DNA of 64,000 nt from assembly GCF_037975245.1 (NCBI RefSeq), contig NC_092574.1, forward strand, positions 9,769,713 through 9,833,712, written 5' to 3'. Positions 38,110 to 48,899 of this stretch are shown here, piece after piece; within the stretch, counting starts at the first letter, position 1, and every line of letters starts with the position of its first letter. A program made the translations under genes and the position numbers. The notes beneath the pieces were generated by a model. The model did no database searches. It saw only the letters and a program-made list of their open reading frames with translations, and was not told the origin of the DNA. Source of the DNA: Apostichopus japonicus (taxonomy: Eukaryota > Echinodermata > Holothuroidea > Aspidochirotida > Stichopodidae).

Positions 38110-40838
38110 TTCTGTGAAGAGACTGGTAGGAGGACTGTACAGAAGGTGGAAGAGCCAGGTACATTTTCAAGTTTCTTCCATTTGGGTTTGGTACGTTGAG
38201 AGTACAAGATGGATATGATGCTCGCATTGTATACAATTATTAATAGCAGTATGCTGGAGACAATGGGTTGTAGGACTATTGTTTGCGAGCGAGTCACAGA
38301 TATGGTCATGTGCGAAGAAAGTTGTAATGAATTTGAAAACTAACCAATGAGTCTGTCTTGCGTACAAAGATTTACTTCGCTGCTAAATAAACCCGAGCGC
38401 GTTTAGCAGGAGTGTCAAGCATAAATCAGGGACGTTTAAATTCGGTTAAAATGTTCTATTTATGGTAGTTTGCAAGCGAAGATCTATGTTACCTAACTTA
38501 AATGGAATTGATACCAAGTTTTTGTATTGAATGAGTGCAGTTGTTAAAGTTTTTGTCCCCACCAACCCCACCCAACCCCCGGAAAGAAGTATCCCTAACC
38601 ATGATGAAATATCACTTAGTAATATTCAGTCTTACCGAAGGCGATGGAGAACAACAGAGTTAAGGAGAGTGGAATTTTCGGAACGTTAAAGAATACATCA
38701 AGTTTATTTCCTTCATCCTCAGATTTAGTGTAAAGAACATTTGGTGAATATTTTAAGGATTACAAGCTCATTCCCTTTTTCCTAGAACTGAATAAGTGTT
38801 CACGCAAAGCAAATTGCTCTTTTTACCCATCACGAATGTAGCTGTGCAGTTACTAGTGTATTGGAAACAATATTATACCTGCCATTAGTTATACCACATG
38901 CAACTGTGTTTTATTTTTTTTTTTTTGGGGGGGGGGTTTCCCTTAAATTGTATGTGCATTGTGTCACTTTGTTTTGACAAATAAGGCTTTGTTCTGTGCA
39001 GTTATAATTTTTTCCTATAATCACAGAGATATAAATATAAAAATATTTAGAGGAAAATCTTGAAAAGGGTGTAACAATATTAACGTTGGGTCGGTTCAGA
39101 TCTTTCTGGAAACCCTACACGTAAAGAGACTAGGAGAGAATTGGTCGGGAGGATGGGGAAGGGAGGGAGGGGTCTTGGTGGAATATTTAGGGACATTGCA
39201 GTTATTGTGTGTTGTTCTCCATCTCCATTTAAGTCCTGTTATTTATTTGTAAATAAACACCCATCAGTTACTTAGTATTTTGCTGTTTTGGATGCACTGC
39301 CAGGGGTGGGACCTAGATTCCTCATCTCTTAGATTTTCTCTTAGATTTTGTCTGTAACTTCACCAAAACACATATCCAGTACCACTAAACCCACTCCAAA
39401 CTCTGTTGCTCCATTAACCTGAGCGAATCTTGCTATGAAATTGACTGACTTGCTACAAGTGTATATTGGGCATTTTTTGCCATTAATAGAAACTCTATTA
39501 TTATCATCAATTTAATAATAAACAAAAGGGAGAAACTTTCAGCACATGTATTCAAAATAGTAAACACTTACACTTATTGCCTCCACTTCACCCTCCACTT
39601 TAATATTCTGGCTTTGCTTTCTGATTATGGGCAGGTTTGAGATGTAGTACATTTCTCCATCCGTGTTATTGTCAGATAATGAAATGAGAATAAGAATTAA
39701 TAAAATTGTAAAAGAAATGTTTCCTTCCTCAACAGCATGACTTCATATCCGTCACTTCTTCAGTATCTACCTAAATGACAAATGTAGGCTGAATTTAGGC
39801 ACAATAATGTCGTAGACCACCAGAACAAGGTTAATTTGAGATTTTACACTCATACACTGCTGATCCAGTTTCAAGCTATTCACCAATAAAATATGCTAAA
39901 CCTCCGGTATGTTCCTTTAAAGGCTAACTTGATGTTATCAGCTCTTCTAGTACAGGCTTTAATGTTAATGGTAACCCATTGCTTTACATAAATTATCATA
40001 ACTCACTCAACCAAAGCATGTTCCTTTAACTTGATAATAAAACAACAACACCCTTGCACCCATTGAATGAAAATTGAGCACCATCTGTCCAAAAGTTGAC
40101 AAATTTGTACTACCACTGTAAACATGTCATTTGAGACAGGTAAAACTCACTTTGTGATTTTGTGTTGGATCTGAGGAACTGAGCTAAATGGTTAAAGTAT
40201 TAGACTAAATAGTCATGTCACTCTAAACCGATGAACCTGAGCAAATTAAAGGGTCGTTCCCTCAAAAATTAAAAGTGGCATAAAAAATCCAGCCTGGCCT
40301 GTTAGCCTTATCTTTCAACGGTTCACAACAAATTAACTGATGTTTGTTAAACTTTTTTTCTAAAGTCATCTGTTTTATGAATTTATCCTTCATGTCTTTC
40401 CTTTGTAATATAGCTTGTAAGATCTATTGCAACTCAAAAGCTTTTTATTTTACATTTTTTTTCACATTTTATAATAATAATATTCTGTAACTACTGTAGT
40501 TGATACAACAATACTTGACATTTTACTAGAAGATGGGTTATAAATGAAAACAAAAATTGACATTTCTGACATTACATTAGTTAGGGAAGTCATTAAATGT
40601 TCTTACATCTCTGTCTGTGGCTCTGACCCCCTCCCACCAAGAAAGTGTTACTCCCCCACCCCCTCCCATCACCCAAAGCAATCCGTGTTCACCCTTAAAA
40701 TTTTGGGCTATCGTTGACTCATTCCAGTCTTCAAATGTAACATGCATGATCTACACTTTATGCAGAGTACTTTTGTCTACATGGCTTGTTTATTCCTATC
40801 TAGTAATTTTCTTTCATACTCTTTTTTTTTGTGGACAG
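38110..40838. other. Probable intron sequence
   Basis: Lies between the candidate coding exons of the plus-strand gene. No supported exon. Contains a T-run then G-run at about 38912-38938. Confidence 0.4.
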
Positions 40839-41341
40839 AACCACCTATGGTGTCCACCACGGAACAGCTCCCCGAGAGACCTCCAGAAGACTTAAATTTG
40901 GAAGAGACTTGGGAAGATGACGAAACATCAGACAGAGACAATAAATTGGAATCCCAAGCCCCTGTAGCCGATAGTCTCATTATGGACATGAAAGCTTCCA
41001 TCTCATCTCTGAGTAAAGTACGGTCTAATTCGGACCGGATCAGGAAAGGCTTTAATACAAAAGACGATAACCTCCTGAAGGCAGAAGAAGACAGAAAAGT
41101 TTGTTTCAATTCTGGTAGCGACGTGCTGAACGCTTCATCAATCCAAAGAGACAAGCCGATAGAAGTTTCCTTCAGAGGGATTAGAAATAGGACTAAAGTT
41201 GAAGAAGAATTGGAAAGTGATATGATCCAGCTACCAGATAGTCCTGCCGGTCTCCAACTTTCAGGATCACAAACTTTTCAAGCCACCGATGCTGCAGCTT
41301 CTTTAAAGATATATATATATATATATGTATATTATATATAT
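40839..41341 (+). CDS. Long acidic/Ser-rich exon of an unidentified plus-strand gene
   Basis: A polypyrimidine tract and CAG (ending 40838) precede a frame of about 160 codons beginning EPPMVSTTEQLPERPPEDLN. It has an acidic patch (EETWEDDETSDRDN), a basic/Ser segment (SLSKVRSNSDRIRKGF) and an Asp/Glu-rich end. There is no globular motif, signal peptide or membrane segment, so it looks intrinsically disordered. It is phase 1 at its start, matching the exon at 32381-32429. The donor is uncertain: a (TA)n run starts at 41309 and possible donors are GTATAT at 41327 and GTAAGC at 41342 (chosen here, phase 0). Coding character is good because the codons avoid stops over 500 bp in an AT-rich region. 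The family is not recognised. Confidence 0.6.
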
Positions 41342-43254
41342 GTAAGCTTTTCTACTCTTTTTTATGTATGACCATGTGTGTAAATATTGAAGCACTAAGG
41401 ATATGCATTCGTTTACCCTTAAAATAGCAACAGATAAAGGAGAATACTGTTATGAAAGCTGTACTTAAAAAAACTTGAAATGTTGCTTTCCTAAATTTTA
41501 AGGAACATTTTGGCAGAAATTTTTTCTGCAGAAATCTATCTATATATCACGCATAGTCTTGAATACTTCTGCAATACCATTAGACCATCTCTGCCCTGCA
41601 CCTAAAAATACAGGTGGTTTTTCTCTCTTTTATGTCTTCAAAAGTGCTCTTCTCAAGGGTATCGTGTTGAAAATTTTCTCAGATTTACAGATGGAAATTA
41701 TGAAAGGTTTTTCGTTAAGGATGGTCATGTGATGATGCTAAAAAATAATCTAATGCATAAAGAGTCTGTAAATTCAGAAGAGAGGAATATATAAGTATCC
41801 TCTGCCGGGAATCTTGGATTGATTCCTAGCCAAAAGGCAAAAAGAAATCTAGGCGTGTATGTATGCAGGAAAACGTATGTGTATGTGATGTTCCAACTCG
41901 TAAACGGGGTGACTCACCAAGCATATCTTACATGAATTTCATGCAAATTAGGAAGTAACTTTACAGCACTGAATTCTTTGGCTGCTCCAGTTATTAAGCG
42001 GAGTGAAATGTCAACTGAGGTCATCAGCGGCCAAACTACAAAAAACTCATAGTCAAGTTTAGTGAACATCTGTAGCATCGGTAAAATGTCATAGTTAGGT
42101 GGTAGGTCCCCCTCACTGAGCATTACACTTTGAGCAGTTCTGTTAAGAGGTCAAATGTAAATTGGAGTCATCAGCTGCCAAAAGCCTAAAATTCTTGTCG
42201 ACATATTTAGCTTCAAACTCAAAGCTGCGATTATTCACATGCTCAGAAATTTACAAGAACTGAATGTTCTACGAAGAGGTCAAAGGTCACTTAGGGTCAA
42301 ATTCTGACCACCTTGATAACTCCAAAAGTTAAGGTCGGATGAATCGCACGCCTGGTATGATGGTGCCCCCACTGTGAGTTCTCCATTGCAAACATTTCCT
42401 TTTGGTGCACATAATTTGGTCAACTTCAGTTTTAGTTTGTGAAGTGGCTCAAATTACAGATAGGTCTGAAGTAACCTTGAACAATGCATAAACAGTCAAT
42501 CAGGTAAATGATATCTGCTTCAGAAGTGATAATCATATGTTGGATGATCTTAAAACACACCTCAAGTGATCCCTGGCAGTTACCACTAGTTGAGTCTCAA
42601 GGAGGTAAACAGGCTGTCTGAAAAGTTGCCTTCTTCTGTGTAGTATATATATATATACTGTATACTACATGGCTTTGGCTTTGAAAATATTTTAGTGTAT
42701 TGAAGGGGTAGGTTGCTGGCAGAGCTGATTTGCTAACAAACAAAAAAGATAAAAGGTAATGCCCATTTGCTCATACATATTTAACATATATATATTTCAC
42801 ATAAAAGGAAGACTGTTCTTACTGGATTTTAAATCATTTTTGGCCATAAAACTTATGTCCTGTAAAAACGTTATCAGTGACTGAATAGGTTGATGTCCAA
42901 AGAGTGAGTTAGTACATGTGTTGTGGTCTAGGGAGCTTGAATTGTCTGATCATTTCTGGTTCTCACTTAATTCTTGAACAAATGTTAACTCACTTGACTC
43001 TACATCAGTCAGATAGTCAAGTGGGATTTTGTGCAAATAATATGGCAAGAAAATCACAATTCTTTGCCCCCTGTTTAGAGGATGCTAAAACTCCTCTTCC
43101 TTTTGGGGGGTTTGATATAGATGCAATATTTTGTTAGCACTTAGTGGACATAGTTTATTTGCAAGTTTTGGTTATTTGTTTTTACTTGTAAGCTGCAAAA
43201 AAAAATTTGAAAAATCGGTGATGTGTTGTTTTTTTTACTTGTGCTTTCACTGGA
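41342..43254. other. Probable intron or 3' region
   Basis: No supported exon. A (TA)8 tract at about 42645-42660. The segment 41990-42330 contains degenerate repeats with AGGTCA motifs, including a perfect DR1 (AGGTCA-A-AGGTCA) at 42277-42289, related in style to the repeat at 36.7 kb. Confidence 0.5.
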
Positions 43255-43345
43255 AGAATAAAAAAGAATAGCATAAGTTGAAATTGAACCAGGTACCTTG
43301 TGATGCCTATTTTTTTTGTCTACCACTAAACCATTAGGTGAGATC
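43255..43345 (-). mobile_element. tRNA-like SINE head, degenerate
   Basis: On the minus strand CTCACCTAATGGTTTAGTGG (A-box-like) is followed, about 35 nt later, by CTGGTTCAATTTC (B-box-like). Arms do not pair well. Confidence 0.5.
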
Positions 43346-43419
43346 CTACTGTTGGATGCATTTCAAATATTTAAAGATCCTGTTGTTGGGACTAAGGTGT
43401 TTTAAAATATATTCCCCTC

Positions 43420-43600
43420 CACTGAACCTTGTCAGGAATAGAGGAGACCTCTCCGCTGAACCTTGTCAGGGAGAGGGGTAGTGGCCAACTCGGGTGCCGC
43501 TGGGGAATCTTGTCAGGGAGGGGGGCCGCGCAGCTCGCATGCGGCTTGGGTGCCTTGTCGGGGGGAGGGGTGCCGGCGAGCTCCTTTTACAGAATTCACT
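43420..43600. repeat. GC-rich imperfect repeat cluster
   Basis: Four copies of CTTGTCAGGGAGGGG-like sequence (about 43430, 43462, 43510 and 43554), the last two within longer units of about 43-48 bp that also share GGGTGCC and (G)CAGCTCGCATGC-like parts. It stands out from the AT-rich surroundings. Frames across it give an 86-codon ORF on the plus strand that I do not believe is a gene. Confidence 0.65.
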
Positions 43601-43603
43601 CAC

Positions 43604-43690
43604 TCACCCACCCGGGGCTTGAACCATGCTGCTCAGTATCATCGCAGACGGAACAACCCATTACACCATTTTGGTTCCCAATGAAATAAC
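43604..43690 (-). mobile_element. tRNA-like SINE head
   Basis: On the minus strand AAATGGTGTAATGGGTTGTT is followed by GGTTCAAGCCCCGGGTGGG (a good B box). It lies immediately before the tandem tRNA-like array. Confidence 0.5.
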
Positions 43691-43699
43691 ATTCGTTTC

Positions 43700-44640
43700 T
43701 TACCTTTATACTTCCACCTGCTCCAAAGAAGAGAAAAGTAAAAGGCTCTGGTTGGGTCTTGAACTCATGACAGTGTGTTTGTCTGTCTCTCAGTCCAGAG
43801 CCCTTACCACTCTGCCACAGCAACTATTGAGAAATAATGCTCGTTTTTAATATTTCAACTTCAGAATGGAAGGAGGAAATGGCAAAAGATCAAAATGCTG
43901 TCTGGGGATTGAACTCATGACAGTGTGTTTGTCTGTCTCTCAGTCCAGAGCCCTTACCACTCTGCCACAGCAACTGTTGAGAAATAATGCTCGTTTCTAA
44001 TATTTAAACTTCAGAATGGAAGGAGGAAATTGCAAAAGATCAAAATGCTGTCTCTGGGGTTTGAACTCATGACAGTGTGTCGTCTGTCTCTCTCAGTCCA
44101 GAGCACTAACCACTCTGCCACAGCAACTGTTGTAAAATAATGCTCGTTTCTAATATTTAGACTTCAGAATGGAAAAAGGAAATTGCAAAAGATCAAAATG
44201 CCATCTCTGAGGCTTGAACTCATGACTGTGTGTTGTCTGTCTCTCTCAGTCCAAAGCACTAACCACTCTGCCACAACAACTGTTGATATATAATGCTCGT
44301 TTTTAATATACAAACTTCAGAATGGAAAAAGGAAATGGCAAAAGATCAAAATGCTGTCACTGGGACTTGAACTCATGACATTGCGTCGTCTGTCTATCTC
44401 AGTCCAGAGCACTAACCACTCTGCCACATCAACTGTTGTAAAATAATGCTTGTTTCTAATATTTCAACTTCAGAATGGAAAAAGGAAATGGCAAAAGATC
44501 AAAATGCTGTCTCTGGGGCTTGAACTCATGACAGTGTGTTGTCTGTTTCTCTCAGCCCAGAGCACTAACCACTGCGCCACAGCAACTGTTGAGAAATAAT
44601 GCGCGTTTCTGAAATTGCAAAAGTAATCATTTCAGAACAA
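43700..44640 (-). repeat. Six-unit tandem array of a tRNA-like element, about 152-bp period
   Basis: The motif GAACTCATGA recurs at 43761, 43911, 44063, 44216, 44369 and 44522, i.e. spacings of 150, 152, 153, 153 and 153. On the minus strand each unit contains TTGCTGTGGCAGAGTGGTTA (A box), CTCTGGACTGAGAGAG and ATGAGTTCAAGCCCC (B box), ending in ACAGCA. The first TGCTGT and last ACAGCA pair as an acceptor-like stem. The long region between suggests a type II (Ser/Leu-like) origin. Between units lies a conserved linker with AATAATGCTCGTTTCTAATA. Units are a few percent diverged by eye. A tandem, not dispersed, arrangement of a pol III-type module is unusual. Confidence 0.85.
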
Positions 44641-44698
44641 TATAGCAAAGATAATTTACGATCGGTTTAGAGGTTGATGATGACACCCGTTTATATAT

Positions 44699-47600
44699 AA
44701 TATGGACATGGGAGTTGCAGATTTGGGCTCCTGAGCATCGATTACCCCCTGTTACGTCATTTGGGCGAAATCGAGTTTGGGTCAATTTTTGGCAAAAATT
44801 GCAAGTGGTAGGTACCCTTACGGGTTTTTTTTAAATCAGTTTTTTGCCCCCCACGCCCCCACACAACACCCAATTCGAAAATAAATTTCAGATTCGTAAT
44901 CAGCGTGTCGCAAACTACCAGAAAAGATACACATTTATCGCTTTTGCGACAAAAAGTTTTTTCCCCTCATAAACAAGGAAGAGCGAAAAACTTTTACGAC
45001 GAACAAAGGATTAAAATCTTTTGTTGTCCCTAAAAGTTTTTCGCTTTTCTTTTGTTCATCTGAAGTTGCAAACTGAGCGAAAAAAGTGCCATAAGAGGGC
45101 TCAAAGGCGATAAATGTGTATCTTTTCTGGTAGTTCGCGACACGCTGATTACGAATCTGAAGTTTATTTTCGAATTGGGTACCAAAATGAGGTACTTTTT
45201 TAACTTTGAAAGACAAAACACCTATTTTTGACGCAAATAGAAATAATATAGACAAAAAGCCTTTCCCGGTCAGATAATTACACGAAATTGGTGTATAACA
45301 AAGACAAGGGTGTCTTCTACTTCACGTCCTATTTAAATGTCGATGGGTGTTTCAGAGAGGACAAGCGAGGGGGCTGAAAAGAGGATGTTTTCCAAATTGT
45401 GCACAGTCTTATAAAGAACACGTATTTCTATCTTGTACTCTGGGACCACGTATCTCCCGAACGGAAGCAGAGATGGACCTGGGAGTTGCAGATTTGGGCT
45501 CCTGAGCATCGATTACCCCCTGTTACGTCATTTGGGCGAAATCGAGTTTGGGTCAATTTTTGGCAAAAATTGCAAGGGATACGGATTTTTTAAAATCAGG
45601 TTTTTTGCCTCCCACGCACTCAAAATACATCCAATTCGAAAATAAATTTCAGATTCGTAATCAGCGTGTCGCAAACTACCAGAAAAGATACACATTTATC
45701 GCTTTTGCGACATAAAGTTTTTTTCCCTCATAAACAAGGAAGAGCGAAAAACTTTTACGACGAACAAAGGATTAAAATCTTTTGTTGTCCCTAAAAGTTT
45801 TTCGCTTTTCTTTTGTTCATCTGAAGTTGCAAACTGAGCGAAAAAAGTGCCATAAGAGGGCTCAAAGGCGATAAATGTGTATCTTTTCTGGTAGTTCGCG
45901 ACACGCTGATTACGAATCTGAAGTTTATTTTCGAATTGGGTACCAAAATGAGGTACTTTTTTAACTTTGAAAGACAAAACACCTATTTTTGACGCAAATA
46001 GAAATAATATAGACAAAAAGCCTTTCCCGGTCAGATAATTACACGAAATTGGTGTATAACAAAGACAAGGGTGTCTTCTACTCCACGTCCTATTTAAATG
46101 TCGATGGGTGTTTCAGAGAGGACAAGCGAGGGGGCTGAAAAGAGGATGTTTTCCAAATTGTGCACAGTCTTATAAAGAACACGTATTTCTATCTTGTACT
46201 CTGGGACCACGTATCTCCCGAACGGAAGCAGATATGGACCTAGGAGTTGCAGATTTGGGCTCCTGAGCATCGATTACCCCCTGTTACGTCATTTGGGCGA
46301 AATCGAGTTTGGGTCAATTTTTGGCAAAAATTGCAAGGGATACGGATTTTTTAAAATCAGGTTTTTTGCCTCCCACGCACTCAAAATACATCCAATTCGA
46401 AAATAAATTTCAGATTCGTAATCAGCGTGTCGCAAACTACCAGAAAAGATACACATTTATCGCTTTTGCGACATAAAGTTTTTTTCCCTCATAAACAAGG
46501 AAGAGCGAAAAACTTTTACGACGAACAAAGGATTAAAATCTTTTGTTGTCCCTAAAAGTTTTTCGCTTTTCTTTTGTTCATCTGAAGTTGCAAACTGAGC
46601 GAAAAAAGTGCCATAAGAGGGCTCAAAGGCGATAAATGTGTATCTTTTCTGGTAGTTCGCGACAAGCTGATTACGAATCTGAAGTTTATTTTCGAATTGG
46701 GTACCAAAATGAGGTACTTTTTTAACTTTGAAAGACAAAACACCTATTTTTGACGCAAATAGAAATAATATAGACAAAAAGCCTTTCCCGGTCAGATAAT
46801 TACACGAAATTGGTGTATAACAAAGACAAGGGTGTCTTCTACTTCACGTCCTATTTAAATGTCGATGGGTGTTTCAGAGAGGACAAGCGAGGGGGCTGAA
46901 AAGAGGATGTTTTCCAAATTGTGCACAGTCTTATAAAGAACACGTATTTCTATCTTGTACTCTGGGACCACGTATCTCCCGAACGGAAGCAGATATGGAC
47001 CTGGGAGTTGCAGATTTGGGCTCCTGAGCATCGATTACCCCCTGTTACGTCATTTGGGCGAAATCGAGTTTGGGTCAATTTTTGGCAAAAATTGCAAGGG
47101 ATACGGATTTTTTAAAATCAGGTTTTTTGCCTCCCACGCACTCAAAATACATCCAATTCGAAAATAAATTTCAGATTCGTAATCAGCGTGTCGCAAACTA
47201 CCAGAAAAGATACACATTTATCGCTTTTGCGACATAAAGTTTTTTTCCCTCATAAACAAGGAAGAGCGAAAAACTTTTACGACGAACAAAGGATTAAAAT
47301 CTTTTGTTGTCCCTAAAAGTTTTTCGCTTTTCTTTTGTTCATCTGAAGTTGCAAACTGAGCGAAAAAAGTGCCATAAGAGGGCTCAAAGGCGATAAATGT
47401 GTATCTTTTCTGGTAGTTCGCGACAAGCTGATTACGAATCTGAAGTTTATTTTCGAATTGGGTACCAAAATGAGGTACTTTTTTAACTTTGAAAGACAAA
47501 ACACCTATTTTTGACGCAAATAGAAATAATATAGACAAAAAGCCTTTCCCGGTCAGATAATTACACGAAATTGGTGTATAACAAAGACAATGGTGTCTTC

Positions 47601-47941
47601 TACTCCACGTCCTATTTAAATGTCGATGGGTGTTTCAGAGAGGACAAGCGAGGGGGCTGAAAAGAGGATGTTTTCCAAATTGTGCACAGTCTTATAAAGA
47701 ACACGTATTTCTATCTTGTACTCTGGGACCACGTATCTCCCGAACGGAAGCAGATATGGACCTGGGAGTTGCAGATTTGGGCTCCTGAGCATCGATTACC
47801 CCCTGTTACGTCATTTGGGCGAAATCGAGTTTGGGTCAATTTTTGGCAAAAATTGCAAGTGGTAGGTACCCTTACGGGTTTTTTTAAAATCAGTTTTTTG
47901 CCCCCCACGCCCCCACACAACACCCAATTCGAAAACAAATT
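44699..47941. repeat. 761-bp-period satellite, four full units plus a partial
   Basis: The marker GGAC(C/A)(T)GGGAGTTGCAG occurs at about 44704, 45475, 46236, 46997 and 47758; the four copies of an internal 321-bp segment start exactly 761 bp apart (44935, 45696, 46457, 47218). Middle units are nearly identical. The first and last 'A' parts (44699-44881 and 47754-47941) share a GTGGTAGGTACCCTTACGGG variant that the three middle ones lack. Each full unit carries a 313-bp foldback. Conserved frames of 63-106 codons are by-products of the near-identity of units. Confidence 0.95.
44868..45180. repeat. Foldback inside satellite unit 1 (74-bp arms)
   Basis: The arms 44868-44941 and 45107-45180 are reverse complements at 72 of 74 positions. 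Between them sits an inner hairpin, AGCGAAAAACTTTTA at 44982-44996 against 45031-45045, 15 of 15. Equivalent foldbacks recur 761, 1522 and 2283 bp to the right, with one extra arm mismatch in units 3 and 4. Confidence 0.95.
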
Positions 47942-48616
47942 GCTGTGTTGTATTATGCTTTACAAAACACATTACAGAACGTTTCCATAGGCTTAAAAGG
48001 TGTAGTAGACCTATTGGTTTATTTACAAGGCCGTTCAAAGGGCAAAACGATTATTGAGTAATATCATCTAGCTTTCATATCGACTTCAATATCCTGTCTT
48101 ATCAAAACAATTGTTTTGGCAAACTAGTCTGTCAGATTATTCATAACATCCTGATATATATACGATATGTGGGGATGTTAAGCGAGGTCAACTTCCAGTT
48201 CCATTTGTAAGGACCAGACAAGTTCTCAAATTGCTCTGTTTTTTTCTTCTACACACTAGAAATAAAACAGAGACAGACAAGAAATAAAAACGGAAAGAAA
48301 AGAATTTCAGGACTGCCTGTTTATTTTTCCACTTCTTTTGGGACACGATATTGCAACATTTATTAAGCAAAAGTGCAAAGAACCACATGTGTGAATCGCA
48401 TACAAAAAAAAATGGCAGTTGCCATGGAGACAATGAGTACACAATAGAAACCAGTGGTTCCTGCAATTATTGAACGTGCATTGAAAATTGTACATAGCTT
48501 CGTGACCTGTGATAGAACCCTTCACCCATTCTGCAAAAAAAAAAAAACAAGTCACGAGACGTCGCGATGTCGCGGAGCGTCCCCTCCCATGTTGTACCTC
48601 GGTAGAGGTTACTTAC
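47942..48616. other. Non-genic DNA after the satellite
   Basis: No supported gene. Might contain distal 3' untranslated sequence of a minus-strand gene. Confidence 0.4.
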
Positions 48617-48678
48617 GACAATGATGACATGGGTGGGTGTTATCTGTGGTACAGGACTATGCGTATTAACTAAAGCAC
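48617..48678 (-). CDS. Weak candidate exon, unidentified
   Basis: A minus-strand acceptor TTCTTTAG is followed by 62 nt reading ALVNTHSPVPQITPTHVIIV in a frame that is open well beyond it, ending at a consensus donor GTC|GTAAGT. No family is recognised and no partner exon was found. It may be chance. Confidence 0.2.
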
Positions 48679-48869
48679 CTAAAGAAGCCATTCCAATCCC
48701 ACAAGCAATGATCAAGCCACATTATTTACAGTAAAGAAATGAAACATATGCAAATGACTAAAAGGAAAGAAGAAAATCAGTATATATATATATCATTATT
48801 CCCCCATGCATTATTTTATTAAGTTTGGTTTCTACTGGAATAAAATGTGTCAAAATTCTTTTACCTCCA

Positions 48870-48885
48870 CCCCCCCCCCCCCCCA
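48870..48885. repeat. PolyC tract
   Basis: C-homopolymer of more than ten bases in an otherwise pyrimidine-rich stretch. Confidence 0.9.
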
Positions 48886-48899
48886 CCGATTTTGATTGA

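Noticed and set aside
43429-43689. 86-codon Gly-rich frame
   Set aside because: It runs through GC-rich imperfect repeats and a tRNA-like SINE; no independent support.
44935-47538. A 106-codon minus-strand frame conserved in four copies
   Set aside because: Conservation follows from the recent 761-bp satellite amplification, and most of the frame is foldback sequence. Without ribosome or homology support it is not called a gene.
44699-47941. CRISPR array
   Set aside because: Repeats are hundreds of bases, spacers are absent, and the genome is eukaryotic.
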